Assembly: GCA_030248195.1 (NCBI GenBank)
Contig: JASAND010006615.1
Location: 1-64,000, forward strand
Length of the DNA stretch: 64,000 nucleotides
Origin: Trissonchulus latispiculum
Lineage: Eukaryota > Nematoda > Enoplea > Enoplida > Ironidae
Reading direction: 5' to 3'
Shown here: positions 31,896 through 43,530 of the stretch, one piece after another
Layout: every line of letters begins with the position of its first letter
Numbering within the stretch: the first letter of the stretch is position 1
The notes under the pieces: generated by a model
Told to the model about the DNA's origin: nothing
The model's database searches: none
The model's input: only the letters and a program-made list of their open reading frames with translations
Position numbers and translations under genes: made by a program

Positions 31896-32882
31896 GGTGG
31901 TGGTATCCTTTTGTGCAGTGCTTTTGTGGTGGTTTTTTGAAACGCTATAACTTCCGCAATTTTAGGAGTTGGAAAGAGCTTTATACTTCATTTTAAAGCT
32001 TATTATCTGTAGATTTACATGAGCTTACGAAACTAGCAAAATTAGCAAAAAAGTGGCAGAAATTTTCAGACTTGCTGACAGGATGAATACAGACCAAACA
32101 TTTTTGAACATCGATTTCTCAAAACTGAAGAATCGGCCAAAATTTTTTCTTATGCTATCGTACAGAGGACATGTGGGCCGAGGGACATTTTTTTTGGATT
32201 TGGCTCAACAAGCCTCAATACTCCAGAAAATCCGGCAAATGTGCGGAGACACGAAATTTCGCAACTTTGTATTCTGTTTTCTCGCGAATGGAGTTGGCTT
32301 AGCTCAAACCAAGAAAAACGTCCCTCCTCAGAAGTACGAATTTCAATTCTGCCAAAAATCTCCGGAATCTGTCGAGCAGTTTTGGAGAAATCGATGTTCG
32401 AAACAAAATAATCGCAGTTTCGCCAAAATGGTTTTTCGGCCAAATCTCTAGCTTAAAGCAATAAAGTTCGGCTAATAGGCATTCATAAAATGTGCATTTA
32501 GACGCTGTATCGATTGAGTATAAATAAGCCAACTTTGTCCTTAACATGTGGCAGTAATTTTGAAAAAACTGATTTCCTGCAAAATGGCTATTTTTTGATC
32601 CAAAAAACAGTTTTTTGCTTATACTGACTTAACCACTCGAGATAGCTCATGCATAAGATAAACATGAGCTTACGAAACTAGCAAAATTGGCAAGAAAATA
32701 GCAAAAAAATTCCGACATGCTGACATCTGCCAGACTGAATACAGACCAAACATTTTTGAACACCGATTTCTCAAAACTGTAAAATCGGCAAAAATTTCTT
32801 CTTCTGCCATGATAGGAAGGACATGTGGGCCGAGGGACATTTTATGGATTTGGCTCAACAAGGCTCAGGCTAAGCTTACATC
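31896..32882. mobile_element. TTAA-family element, inverted relative of copy B, diverged right end
   Basis: Begins GGTGGTGGTATCC after TTAA 31892-31895 and matches 28079 down to about 27340 in reverse. It then changes near 32640 to a second, partial copy of the same sequence (32655-32870). A TTAA lies at 32883-32886. It contains an open 132-codon frame (32053-32451, +) whose protein is also recognisable, interrupted, in copy B. Its function is unknown and it may be fortuitous. Confidence 0.55.
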
Positions 32883-33199
32883 TTAAGCTTAACTTTAGCA
32901 TATATAGAGCTAACGTAAAGCTGGATCGAAAAACGGACTTCAGATTCTTGTTCTACGACCCCGAAAACCCCTATATGCATCTTTTCAACAAAATCGAAGA
33001 CAAAAAATTTTTCGGTTCCTCTTGGTCCCCCCTTACCAAACTAAAATTTGAAAATTTTTTAAAAATTTTTAAAAGTTTAAAATTTTTGCATTTTTGAAAT
33101 CAGCAGGTCCGAAAACCTACCCCTACCAAATTTCAACTCAATCCGTCAAAGTATGCATCTTCAGTACTTCTACGAAGCTATGGGGGGGGATAATGGGAA

Positions 33200-33486
33200 A
33201 GACCCACGTTTTCTGCACACTTTTGCGCACGGGCACAATTATTTTAAATTATTTAAGCGTTTTCTGGTCCTATAATTTCTATGTTTTATGTTGTCTGCTT
33301 GACGCGTGCTCTTCTTTAATACTTAGTGCTTATATTCTTTAATGAATAATGTGTGAAATCCTGAATGCGCAGCTTGCGTCTGAATATACAATTTTTATTC
33401 AAATTGTTAAAGATAATATTTAAAATTAGTTTACGAAAACGTTCACTAGTAGATTTCTTTGGTTGAATTGATTTAAAATTCAGTAC
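33200..33486. repeat. Flank of the 1.2-kb TTAA insertion, paralogous to 55310-55600
   Basis: Matches 55310-55600 in reverse complement with moderate divergence. With 34695-34905 it forms the filled counterpart of the empty site at 55316-55319. Confidence 0.65.
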
Positions 33487-33490
33487 TTGA

Positions 33491-34690
33491 GGGGGGGGTC
33501 GCTTTGGGTCAAAATCGATAGTCACGGATTTCGCTCATTTTCACACACAAAATAGGTACATATGTTCTCCAAAAAAGACAAAACATTAGAGTTCAAACCA
33601 AACAGTAGCAGAGATATTCAGCTATAAAGTTGGAAAACTTGAGTGATTTGCCCTCCAAGGCCATGTTGCGACAGAAAGGTAACGAAATTTGGGTCAACTA
33701 ATATGGCAAATTAATTCTGTGGGTTGGCTAATATTTTAATGCTAAAACGACTCCGGAATATCCATCCATTCGTTCACAGTACATTCTTCAATGTGAACTG
33801 AGCCTATTTCAGCTAACTGTGCCCTCAAACTTTAACTCTAACTTTAACTTTCAGATACTATATTTCGGACACATTATTCTATTAGAAAAGTTGTTCAGCT
33901 CATCAGTAGCTATCGAATGATACCCAATTTGTCTATATTTTGTAAATTTCAAAAGTTGACTTTTGTAACCTATAAGAGATCAAAGGAGCCGACACGACAG
34001 AAAAGTTCCACCTTGAAGCATTTGCCTTTACCACAATGTCAGGCAGGCATTGAGAGTTTTATGTGCCAATTTTTGTGACTTCGAATGGGTAACGAGTAAG
34101 AAATTATTTTAAAAACGTGAAAATTGTACAAAATGATGATTTTTGGCCAAATTACCATATATTGTGGCAAGTTTTTTGAGAACACTACAAATGGTAAAAA
34201 TTTGAAACTACTGTCATAAGAATTCTGTCTATGCGTAGTGTGCAACTATCTATAAGCGATTTCTGTAGCTTTTGCCAATCGTCCAGGAGATGCGAAACGT
34301 TTCGCTGGTCCTGTTTTTGTGGTACAAAAAGTACCAATTTTACAAAATTTTGACTTTGAAAAACCGCCAAAAATTCGACACTCAACAGAATTGTTCCAGA
34401 AGCGTTATTTGCACTCTCTGATATGTCCTTAACATGTACAACAAGGTTGTAGCAACGTGTCTTGCATACAGCGAAAAAATTTTCTGCCACAAACTTTTTA
34501 ACCTAACTCTTTCATTTTCCTATGTTTAACATATGTCGAGGTCACCTTTGAAGGGCTCTATAGCACGATAAAAGCAATAATACGCAAAACGCGTTTGTCC
34601 TGTTTTGAGGACCCATTGGGACTACAAAGTATGTGAAAATGAGCAAAATCGGAGATGGTCGAAATATCGGCCAAAAGGCGACCCCCTTCC
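33491..34690 (-). mobile_element. 1.2-kb TTAA element (1200 bp)
   Basis: Begins GGGGGGGGTCGC and ends GCGACCCCCTTCC, flanked by TTGA (33487-33490) and TTCA (34691-34694), which read as decayed TTAA. The paralogous empty site has a single TTAA. Inverted relative to the copy at 41173-42383. Only short frames are present, some shared with that copy (34039-34245 and 41620-41895), and no transposase is seen. Confidence 0.8.
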
Positions 34691-34916
34691 TTCAGTACAG
34701 AATTTGACAACTTTCAGCTTAGCTTCAAAACTACTAGCAGATTCCGGACGCTTATCGTAGATTTCACACTACATAATTTCCAAACATACCTATGATATCG
34801 ACAATTGATTTAGTTATGACTGCAACTGTTTTCTATAAATGAAAAACTTAAAATCTCTATGCTTTTCCTTTAAATTTAATACTTTTCCTATAAAATCAAC
34901 TAATTAGAAAATTAAC

Positions 34917-35250
34917 CTCCCGTAGCGCAGTGGTTTCTTACTGCGCTACAAGTGGAGGATCATGCCAAGTCTAGAGCTTGAACAAAGAATAAGCTCTAGC
35001 ACCGTATTTCAAATATCCCTCCTTTGCAATTTACCGAGATTGTCAAGGGGTGGCCGCCTGACTGGTGGAGCTACCACAGCACCTCCATTACGGTGGACGT
35101 AATGGACGTACTGACAGCCTTGTAGAACACCTCGGGTAATTGCTATGGCAATTATTCAGTGTCAGTATCCCCCTTCCCACAAAAAAGCATACGTTCTAAG
35201 CTGGCACTACCCCTAACCGGAGCACCGACTGGGGTGAGGTGGCTGTAAAA
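34917..35250 (+). mobile_element. tRNA-headed SINE, copy 1
   Basis: The head CCGTAGCGCAGTGGTTTCTT resembles a tRNA D arm/box A. The body matches 39991-40331 over its length, including CTCCATTACGGTGGACGTAA and CTCGGGTAATTGCTATGGC, and ends GAGGTGGCTGTAAAAAA. The flanks share AAAATTA as an imperfect target duplication. Confidence 0.75.
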
Positions 35251-35359
35251 AATTACAAAGTTAACCATTGAATTGTATTTGTACCACATCAAGACATTGG
35301 TTAGTCAAATGATGCTGTCAATACATTTCATTACTTTTCAGTAATTTCCTTTGATTAAA

Positions 35360-35600
35360 ACTAGTTTTTTCCCTTAGTGCCACACCCCAGTTGCTTTCGC
35401 GATGAGGGGTAGTGCCATACCAAATTTTGTACTGGGGCCACGGTATGGCACTGAATAATTGCATATCGCAATTACCCGAGGCATAGGCAAGGCTACTGCC
35501 GGAGCAGAAGTGGCCACGTTGCTTTCACCGCATCGTGGACACCCGTTAGCTCCATTCAAAGGGGTTTCCCCCCTTGACTGGCCAACTCCTTGAAAATCTC
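35360..35600 (-). mobile_element. SINE-like repeat, minus orientation, related subfamily
   Basis: Carries the reverse complement of the SINE core (TGGCACTGAATAATTG...CAATTACCCGAGGC) and CACACCCCAGTTGC, with different sequence toward the head. About 110 bp from SINE copy 1 in opposite orientation. Confidence 0.5.
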
Positions 35601-36435
35601 GGATAAGTACAAATACAATTAGGGGGTATGTTTTGGCAGCGAGGTACCATGCCTATAATAATCAATTTCCTGTTGTCAGCCGACAACAGAGAAATTGCAA
35701 GATTTGAGTTTAAAAAAAATCACGGATTGTAAAATTTTACTGACGGATCGTAGGATCCAAAATTTCATGTTTGCGGCCGATTGATGCAGATGGTGCCTTC
35801 TCCCAATCTATTAAAACTAGTTGATTGAATTGAATTGAATTGTTATACCGTGAGAACAATTTTGCTGTGCCACCGCTATATTGTTATAATATGCTTTCTG
35901 TTTTTAAATATTCATGATATAATTCTAAGGATAATTAATTAAATTGATAGGGTCTTGCCCAAGTGGATTTTAGGTAGGCTGCTAGTGCCAGATAACTCCT
36001 TTGATCACAGAAAATTCCTTGTGTGTCTTAACTATGCCAGCCGTTGACCGCATGCTGTCACGATGAACTAATAATGATTGGAAAAGAAATAATACTGATT
36101 ATACAACTCTTTTGCACTTTTCCTATGTAAAGACTGTGCATATAAATCAGATAATGCACTGTGCAGCGTGCGTACAACTGAGTTATACGCACGCTGCACG
36201 CTGGGAAGCCGGTCCCTAATCTAAATTGCTGTAGAATGCAGTTGCCTGCATGCTACAGCAGTGTGTACAGCGGAGCTCCAACCTAGACAGCTCTGCTGTA
36301 CACCAAAAAGTAGGCCACCCAGGCATGGCAAGCAATAATATTGCTGGCACGTCATGTTGAAATTTGTCTAAACTTAGCTGTCAGCTGCAACATAAATGAG
36401 TAAGGTTTCATCAATTAAGGAGAGGTTGAATCGTT

Positions 36436-36614
36436 GTATAAGTACTTTATAACACACCTTAGCGTTGTTCACTAATTTCTACTGCGTACGTCGTATGGGA
36501 AGCCCTCGTGCGTGGCACTCGTGCGCTTCGCGCACTCGTGCCCCACACTCGGAGCTTCCCACACGGCGTGCGTATAAATCAGTGAATGCACGCTAAGGTG
36601 TGCTATAAAGTATA
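36436..36614. repeat. Long hairpin near the 3' end of the tyrosine recombinase gene
   Basis: GTACTTTATAACACACCTTAGCG (start 36440) pairs with CGCTAAGGTGTGCTATAAAGTA (end near 36613). The arms continue with mismatches toward the centre, where CGTGCGCTTCGCGCACTCG makes a second hairpin. A further hairpin, GTGTACAGCGGAGCT / AGCTCTGCTGTACAC, lies near 36264-36305. These could be recombinase-element termini or independent MITEs. Confidence 0.5.
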
Positions 36615-36770
36615 CTTATCATTGTTCGCTGTGCTCTCCCCTGATAACCTGCGTTATTTAGCTAATACGCTACTAAAACAACAACAAACACTTTATTAAG
36701 TAACGCTAGGTACTAGGCATTTACTAGGCATTGTATAGGCATTGTATAGTAGGCATTATTGAGAGTATTG

Positions 36771-37791
36771 TCAACAACGGAGACAACGAGTCACGCTAAG
36801 GACTTTACTTAGGTCGTCCTGCACGTACCGCAAGGCGGACTCGGAGCTAGCCCAGCGGCCGTGCTTTTGCACAAGAAGGGGGTCGGCGCCACCGTTAGAG
36901 GAGGCAGTAGCGCCGCCTGAGCGCAGGCTGTGCATGCTGTAGCTCTCTGGAGCGGGCACCTTAGCATCCTCTAGACTCCTGCGAAGCAGGCGCCTGACAG
37001 AAGAGTAGGAAATATGACGGGACCCGTCAAAATGAGCGGAGGTGCAGCCACGACGAATGTAGCCGAAGACGTAGGCACCACTGTGACAGTCCTCTTTGAG
37101 CCCAACGGCGGAGAGATAGCGAGCCAACGTAGAGACGGGACAGACAACGGATACTGTCTCGGCCAAAGTCACGACATTGCCACGTCTATATTGATCCGTC
37201 TTGCTGGATGGGAGCAGAATGCGGACGTAACCCGGTCCAAAATCCACGTGGTTGCGCTTGATACCGAGTAACTCGCTGGATCTGAAGAAACCGTGAAACC
37301 CAACAGTGACCAACGCGGCAGAGCGGAGGTCGGCCGGGCTAGAGGAAAGACCGAGAAACTTACAGACACGCACGACTGCCGCCAGTGGCAAGGGCGAACT
37401 GCGGCCTCCTGAAGGGATTGGCGGAGGCTGACGCTTGGAGGTTTCCAAAATCGCCTTGCACAGAAAAGCTCCCTGGAGGTCGAAACCGGAAACATGATGA
37501 ACCCATTGTATAGCGGACCATGCTATCTGCAACGCAGCGTGAGAGGCACCGTTAGCTAAGCGGTCCGCCAAGAAAAGGGCCACATGGAACGATTTAGCCG
37601 GGAGGCAAGGAACGCTGTGAGACCCATCTCTGAAACCTCTGAAAGGCAGACTGATATTGGGGTGTAGTATTCGGGGCCCTGGAGCTCAAAAGAAATTTGG
37701 GAAGCCCGACGACGACATCACGTAAAGAAGGGGGGGGGCATCGTGACGAGCACAGAGGACGCACTGGAGAGCTAAAACAAAAAGAAGACAA
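36771..37791 (-). pseudogene. Tyrosine recombinase (phage-integrase family), one frameshift
   Basis: The catalytic part (37583 down to 36771, 270 codons) has the full set: Arg101 in FFRSSELLGIK, Lys128, His218-x-x-Arg221 in MHSLRSGG, His241 and Trp244 in KHGRWASS, Tyr253 in ALRYVQ. These enzymes cut and rejoin DNA through the Tyr. An N-terminal core-binding segment (YQSAFQRFQRWVSQ) lies upstream in another frame (37594-37791), and a one-base indel near 37610 separates the two. Eukaryotic relatives are carried by Crypton and DIRS-like elements. No RT is nearby, so a Crypton-like element is the simplest reading. The frameshift may be decay or an assembly error. Confidence 0.8.
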
Positions 37792-38580
37792 AGTAAAAAC
37801 GGTTAAAGTATACTACAAGGAGTCAAAAGCACTACCGGCAAGACTAACCGGCAAGATTAGCTCTCCACCGAAAGCTGCAGGGCCCACCGGCAAAAGAGGT
37901 GAACGACAAACTGGAAACAAGAATATGCAAACCGCAATGAGTAAACACTAGTGCACTGGTAAGAGAGGATACTCAAACCGCAATACTAAACAACAGTACT
38001 GCTGCGGTCAGCATAAGGAGGAGGGAGGGTGGGGGGACACGACTGTATACGGAGAAGAGAATGCCTAGAGTGACGAACGTACTGCTGACAGTTCGAGTAC
38101 CAGGAATATGCAAATTAGCTCCTTATGCAAAATAACTACGATTTGCAACTCTCATTATAACTAAGCTGACAATTAAATTCTGCACATTCGGCGAAATTAC
38201 ATAGCCATTCAACAACCATGTAAACAAGATCTAAAAGAGGGAGTAAACTGACATCACTGTGATTCTTCCTGAGGATTGCAAAAGTGCTGATCGACGCAGA
38301 ACATTTTTCTTGAGTAGCAACACTAAAACCTCGGTCGGATATCAGGATCTTTACCGAATTTTCCGGTTTCAAAGAGAAAACTTGAGCCAAAACCTTGGGT
38401 TGAGCTTTCCTCCGTGAGAAATTTTGCATGAATGTACTTCATGATAAAATAATACAGGATTATCAACGGAAGACAGAATGATGCCACTACAGCACCTCCG
38501 ACCAGAAAAATACGGGCCTGAAGTGGGGATCGAACATGCACCCTTTGTCTATCTAGGCCACAAAACGAAATACAGCATGC
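37792..38580. other. Region upstream of the tyrosine recombinase, no gene seen
   Basis: Contains a TTTTGTTTTAG that could be a 3' splice site on the minus strand before the recombinase frame, and CCGGCAAG repeats near 37835-37890. No other coding evidence. Confidence 0.4.
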
Positions 38581-38584
38581 ATTA

Positions 38585-39275
38585 ATATAGGGACGGACGG
38601 GTCCTACGTAGTATGCGTGTCCCTAAAAAATTTTGAATTAGCTTGTAGATTGTTGAATAGAAAATTTTGAAAAGAAAAAATATGTAACCTTAACCATAAG
38701 TTAATGTAATCTGTAGCGAAACTAACGCTACAAAAAGTACAAAAGATTGGCCGTTTTTCAAAAAATGTAGCAAGAAATTTTAATTTTTAGAATTTTCGAA
38801 TTCTGGACGTTTTTCACGAAACATTAAATACTCAGCAGCAAAATGCAGGCGAGCCGAAAAGTTTGAAAGTTTTAGGGTAAAAACCTAAATTTTCAGGCCT
38901 TTGTTGTTTGTTGCCGTTTGCCCTCTCACGTCTTGTACATCGTCCGGAGTATTGGAGGTGTAGGGGCTGGCAGAACAGTTTCACTTCAGGTGTTTTTTCC
39001 AAATGTCTACGGTTTCAAATGTCTAATTTTCCATTAAACTTGGCACTATGTTGAAATATCTTCAGAGGACGGAAGTAAAAGTAATTTCCAGCAGTGGTGC
39101 GTATACGGAACATGGGGTCCCAGTAATTCCGCTGAATTAAATAACGTTAAATCAATGATAGACAGCAACAGGGTTGAGGTTGGTTAAGTTCCCAAGGTTA
39201 AGTAACTTCGATTTCAGGAAAATCGTCTTTTCAAATTGGGGGCTTCGAAACTACAAGAATGTATGTTTTAAAAAA
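38585..39275 (+). repeat. Dispersed repeat, about 690 bp, copy 1
   Basis: Matches 54370-55025 in reverse complement along most of its length; both ends carry GGGACGGACGGGTCCT-like sequence on one side and GGGTCCCAGTAATTCC on the other. No ORF. Probably a non-autonomous DNA element; ends not exactly resolved. Confidence 0.6.
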
Positions 39276-39990
39276 ACCAGTTTACGCCGACTAGACAGAG
39301 ACGATCAAACTAATGAAGAATAAGATAATAAGACAAACATAATAATGAAGCGCAACTAATAGTTTTAGAATGCAGATGCCCTTCTGCTTTCCACATATAC
39401 TGTGACCACCATATCTCGTTATAGCCTAATAACACATAGTCCAATTTTAACCTCATACACTACCTCCTATAAAAAATTGAACAATGGCAACAAGAAGCGG
39501 CTGCGACAATGAGATCTTGCCCATTAGGTTCAGAGCGAAAAGGATAGAATAAAACTTGATATCATTAGTTTAACTTAAGCCGGAAACAACTCAACAATAA
39601 CGTTTGTACTGCCAGCAGCTCGTCTCGTACTTTGGATTCCATTCCCGTCAATTGGAAGCCATATTGATAGGTCAGCCAAATCGGTATAGTTTTGAATTTA
39701 TATTAACTCTTCAGAGCTGTTTTCACAGCACTCTCTTTCGGAGCATATCGGCTTTTGCTTTTGTTTTGTCTTTTGCTTAAGCCCAGTGTTACGATTCTGT
39801 AAATTGATAGCAGGCCTGTTGTGATGCGTCTGCACTATCTACTGTTAAATACAACGATAGTGTACGCTGTGCATTTAGTAAGCCTGAAAAGATAAACAAT
39901 TAGGTCTTACTTTTGTGTACTTTTTCATTAAAGGGTGTAGAAAGAACTGGGCAAAAATGTAATTTGTTGAAATATTACTCAAATCAAGTG
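39276..39990. other. No feature seen
   Basis: AT-rich, no shared repeat and no convincing ORF. Confidence 0.4.
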
Positions 39991-40331
39991 AGGAGCCTCC
40001 GTAGCCGAGTGGTTGTTCACTCGCTGCAAAGTGGGGGATCATGTCAAGTCTAGAGATGAACAAAACATATCTCTAGCATCCTAATTTCTCACTGTTATCC
40101 CCCCAAGGCAATACCAAGACTGTCAAGGGGTGGCTGCCAATCAGGTGGAGCTACCACAGCACCTCCATTACGGTGGACGTAATGGACGTACTGATAGCCA
40201 TGTAGAACACCTCGGGTAATTGCTGTGGCAATTATTCAGTGTCAGCATCCCCCTCCCCCGTCAAAAGTGTAAACTTTCTGAGCCGGCACTGCCCCTAACC
40301 GGAACACCGACTGGGGTGAGGTGGCTGTAAA
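39991..40331 (+). mobile_element. tRNA-headed SINE, copy 2, with target duplication
   Basis: Head GCCTCCGTAGCCGAGTGGTT is a tRNA-like D arm (box A). The body is homologous to 34917-35250 and ends in a short A run. It is flanked by direct repeats AAATCAAGTGA, immediately left of the head and right of the A run, the signature of target-primed retrotransposition. Confidence 0.82.
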
Positions 40332-41060
40332 AAATCAAGTGAACGTCCTTGATCAGATCAGCGTTGAGTTAGAAGAGAATGCAACTACAGCAAGTTTAAT
40401 ACCATACAGAAGCTGGGCCTGCCTCCATTCATGTAGATTGACGAATACTGTAGTTTGTAATGTTTTGTTATCTTTAGTTGATAATTCAATTTGTAGAATG
40501 TATGATGCTGTCAGCAACAGAATGAACGCTTACATCAATTGTTTGGAAAGGACAGCTAAACGCTGTAGGCGAACGAATGTGTAGCTGAGTTTAAAGAACG
40601 ATGCAGTAAACTTATTAAATTATTGTAAATAGCCCAAACATTACGGTTTAGCTGCTTTTGCTCTGTGTCAATAGCTTTATAACATTCTTTTTAACTTTAA
40701 GACAGGACTACAGTGTATCCGAGGAGTTGCCAGTCCATTGTTATTTGCAAACAAGCAATATTTTGTTCAAAAGGTGTGTTTCCACTGGGCAAACATGCTT
40801 GTTAACAGAAACAATACGTGTAAAACATTGTGATTTTTATAAGACAATTGAAGAAATTACTTATTGTTCACCAAAAAATGATAGCAAATATTTGCCTAGC
40901 TGCTGTCGTTATATGCTTTGAAAATTTGTTTCTGAGTAGTTTATGAAACAAGCTTATCCCTAACATGAAAGAGACAATATCCCTTTGTTGAACAACTTTG
41001 ATTTCAATAATCATTACTACAAAACCATTTCGGAACTGGATTTCAAGAAAGTTACTACCG
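40332..41060. other. No supported gene
   Basis: Small frames (40321-40584, 40658-40921 on +) contain several Cys but no family pattern or splice context. Confidence 0.4.
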
Positions 41061-41061
41061 T

Positions 41062-41168
41062 ATTCTCGCGCTTAAGGGAACATGTTCTCTTAAGTGAAAT
41101 ACGGGCAATAATGAAAATTTTTCTGATTTTACTTAAGAGAACACGTTCACTTAAGAGAACATGTTCGC
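41062..41168. repeat. Short palindromic repeats around CTTAAG..GAACATGTTC
   Basis: Repeated CTTAAGAGAACATGTTC-type units surround the TTAA element at 41173-42383. More lie on its right side (42384-42657), which also has two copies of GAATGTACAGTACCACTTAG (about 42391 and 42439). They supply many TTAA target sites. Confidence 0.6.
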
Positions 41169-41172
41169 TTAA

Positions 41173-42383
41173 GGGGGGGGGTCGCTTTTTGGCCGATTTT
41201 TCGACCATTTCCGATTTTGCTCATTTTCACATGTTTTGTAGTCCTAATGGGTCCTCAAAACAAGACAGGTGCGTTTTGCGTAATATTGCTTCAATCGTTC
41301 TGCAGAGCCTTTCAAAGGTGACCTCGACATGTGTTAAACATAGGAAAATGAAAAAGTTAGGTTAAAAAGTTTGTGGCAGAAAATTTTTTCGCTGTATGCA
41401 AGATACAGCGCTGCAACCTTGTTGTACATGTTAAGGACATACCAGAGAGTGCAAATAACCCTTCTGGAATAATTCTGTTGAGTGCCGGATTTTTGGTGAT
41501 TTTTCAAAGTCAAAATTTCGGAAAATTGGTGCTTTTGGTACCGCGAAAAACAGAACCAGCAAAATATTTTCACCTCTCCTGCACGATTGGCAAAAGCTAC
41601 AGAAATCGCTTATAGATAGTTGCACTCTACGCATACACAGAATTCCTATGGCAGTAGTTGCAAATTTCTACCGTTTGTAGTGCTCTCAAAAAACTTGCCA
41701 CAAAATCTGCAAATTTTGCCAAAAATCATCATTTTTCTCAATTTTCACGTTCTTTTAATAATTTCTCACTCGTTACCCACTCGAAAGTCACCAAAATTGG
41801 CACATAAAACTCTCAATGCCTGCAGGCATTATGGTAAAGGCAAATGCTTCAAGGTAGAACTTTGCTGTCGTGTCGGCTCCTTTGATCTCTTATAGGTCAC
41901 AAAAGTCAATTTTTGAAATTCCCAAAATATAAATAAATTGGGTATCATTCGATAGCTACTGACGAGCTGAACAACTTTTCTAATAGAACTATGTGTCAGA
42001 AATTTAGTATCTGAAAGTTAGAGCAAGTTAAAGTTTGAGGTCACAGTTAGCTGAAAAAGGGTCAGTTCACAATTGAAAAATGTACTGTGAACGACTGGCT
42101 GGACATCCCGGACAAGTTTTAGTATTAAAATATTAGCCAACCCACAGAATTAATTTGCCATATTAGTTAATCCAAATTTCGCCGCCGTTCTGTCTCAGCA
42201 TGACCTTGGAGGGCAAATCACAGTGATTTTCAAGTTTTCCAACTTTATAGCTGAATAACTCTGCCACCGTTTGATTTTGAACTCTAATGTTTTGTCTTGT
42301 TTTTGAGAACATATGTACCTATATTGTGTGTGAAAATGAGCGAAATCCGTGACTATCGATTTTGACCCAAAGCGACCCCCCCC
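41173..42383 (+). mobile_element. 1.2-kb TTAA element (1211 bp), best-preserved copy
   Basis: Begins with a G tract then GTCGC and ends GCGA then a C tract, with intact TTAA at 41169-41172 and 42384-42387. Subterminal CCGATTTTGCTCATTTTCACA and TGAAAATGAGCGAAATCCG are inverted. No transposase. Relatives at 33491, 28778 and a fragment at 45838. Confidence 0.82.
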
Positions 42384-42661
42384 TTAAGTGAATGTACAGT
42401 ACCACTTAGAGGCACGTTCACTTAAGAGAACACTTAAGTGAATGTACAGTACCACTTAGAGGCAATTTTACATTACTTTTTATATTCTATTTACCATTGT
42501 CCCATTTTGTGGTATATTTGGTATGAAATGTCACTTTTTCTTGGAAAAATCCAGATTTTTTAGGAAATTTAACTTTCAAAAGGAATTTCTTAATTTATGC
42601 TACAATATTTTTGGATTTCACTTAAGAGAACATGTTCACTCAAGAGAACATGTTTTCTTAA

Positions 42662-43026
42662 GGTGGTGATTCCCTTTGGTCACTTAAAGTTTGCACCATT
42701 ATTGCTCATTCATTACTTGGAGTTAAGAAGCCATTTTTATATCCAAATGTAGCTTGACATTTTCTCTTTTTTATGCATGCAACGAAACTAATGTTGCTTT
42801 TCTAAAATATTTTTAACACATTTTAGAAGAAGTCTAATTTTCCAGAAATTTTGCAGACTCGAGTAAATTTTTTCGCGAGATATCGGTTATATCATTCGAC
42901 ACCTCCATCAAATAGCTGGGGTCGATTTTTTTATTTATTGTGAAATCGCGCTTCGTTATAGAGAAATAAGCTGAAATGTGTGCGTAATTTGCCTACATAC
43001 TTTTTCCAAATTTGTCAAGCGATTTC
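42662..43026 (+). mobile_element. Truncated TTAA element, relative of 29467-30447
   Basis: Starts GGTGGTGATTCCC after TTAA 42658-42661 and matches 30447 down to about 30090 in reverse, breaking off at CAAATTTGTCAAGCGA. The rest is missing. Confidence 0.65.
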
Positions 43027-43214
43027 GGGCCCATGTCAAGATAAAAGTTAGAACCCCCAGAACCCCCATCAGAAAAAAAGGAGGTTCTCAAATTTTTTTC
43101 ATGCGTTTGTATCCAGAACTTTGATTTGTGCATGACAACGTTGCGGATCCTATCCTCCAGCAGGCACTTCAGCAGACATGATATGTTTACAGTAGGTATG
43201 TAGATATGTATCTC

Positions 43215-43530
43215 AGTCATCAAACTTGTCTTGTAGCATATCATCGTTGGCTTTTCTCATAAATTTAAACTGAAACTTTTCTGTGCGCTACATCCAATAT
43301 CCATAATATGAGTATCAATCGAAAGCTGACCACAAGGAGGCCAAATTCGTCCTGGATCTTAAATTCCAGCAGTATGTCAGTCATCAAACTTGTAGCATAC
43401 AACCGGGGTGTACTGGGGGGGGGGACTCCTGGCTTTTCTCATAAATTTGGACTGAAATTTGTGTGTATGCTACATCCAATAACCACAATATGGGTATCCA
43501 TCGAAAACTGACGACAAGAAGAACAAGTCC
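43215..43530. repeat. Diverged tandem duplication, spacing about 175 bp
   Basis: ATCAAACTTGT...GGCTTTTCTCATAAATTT...CTACATCCAATA recurs (43218-43345 and 43382-43525); the second copy has a G-tract insertion at 43415. Confidence 0.65.

Noticed and set aside
42993..43244. 83-codon minus frame
   Set aside because: Falls across the broken end of a TTAA element and a tandem repeat; no protein features.
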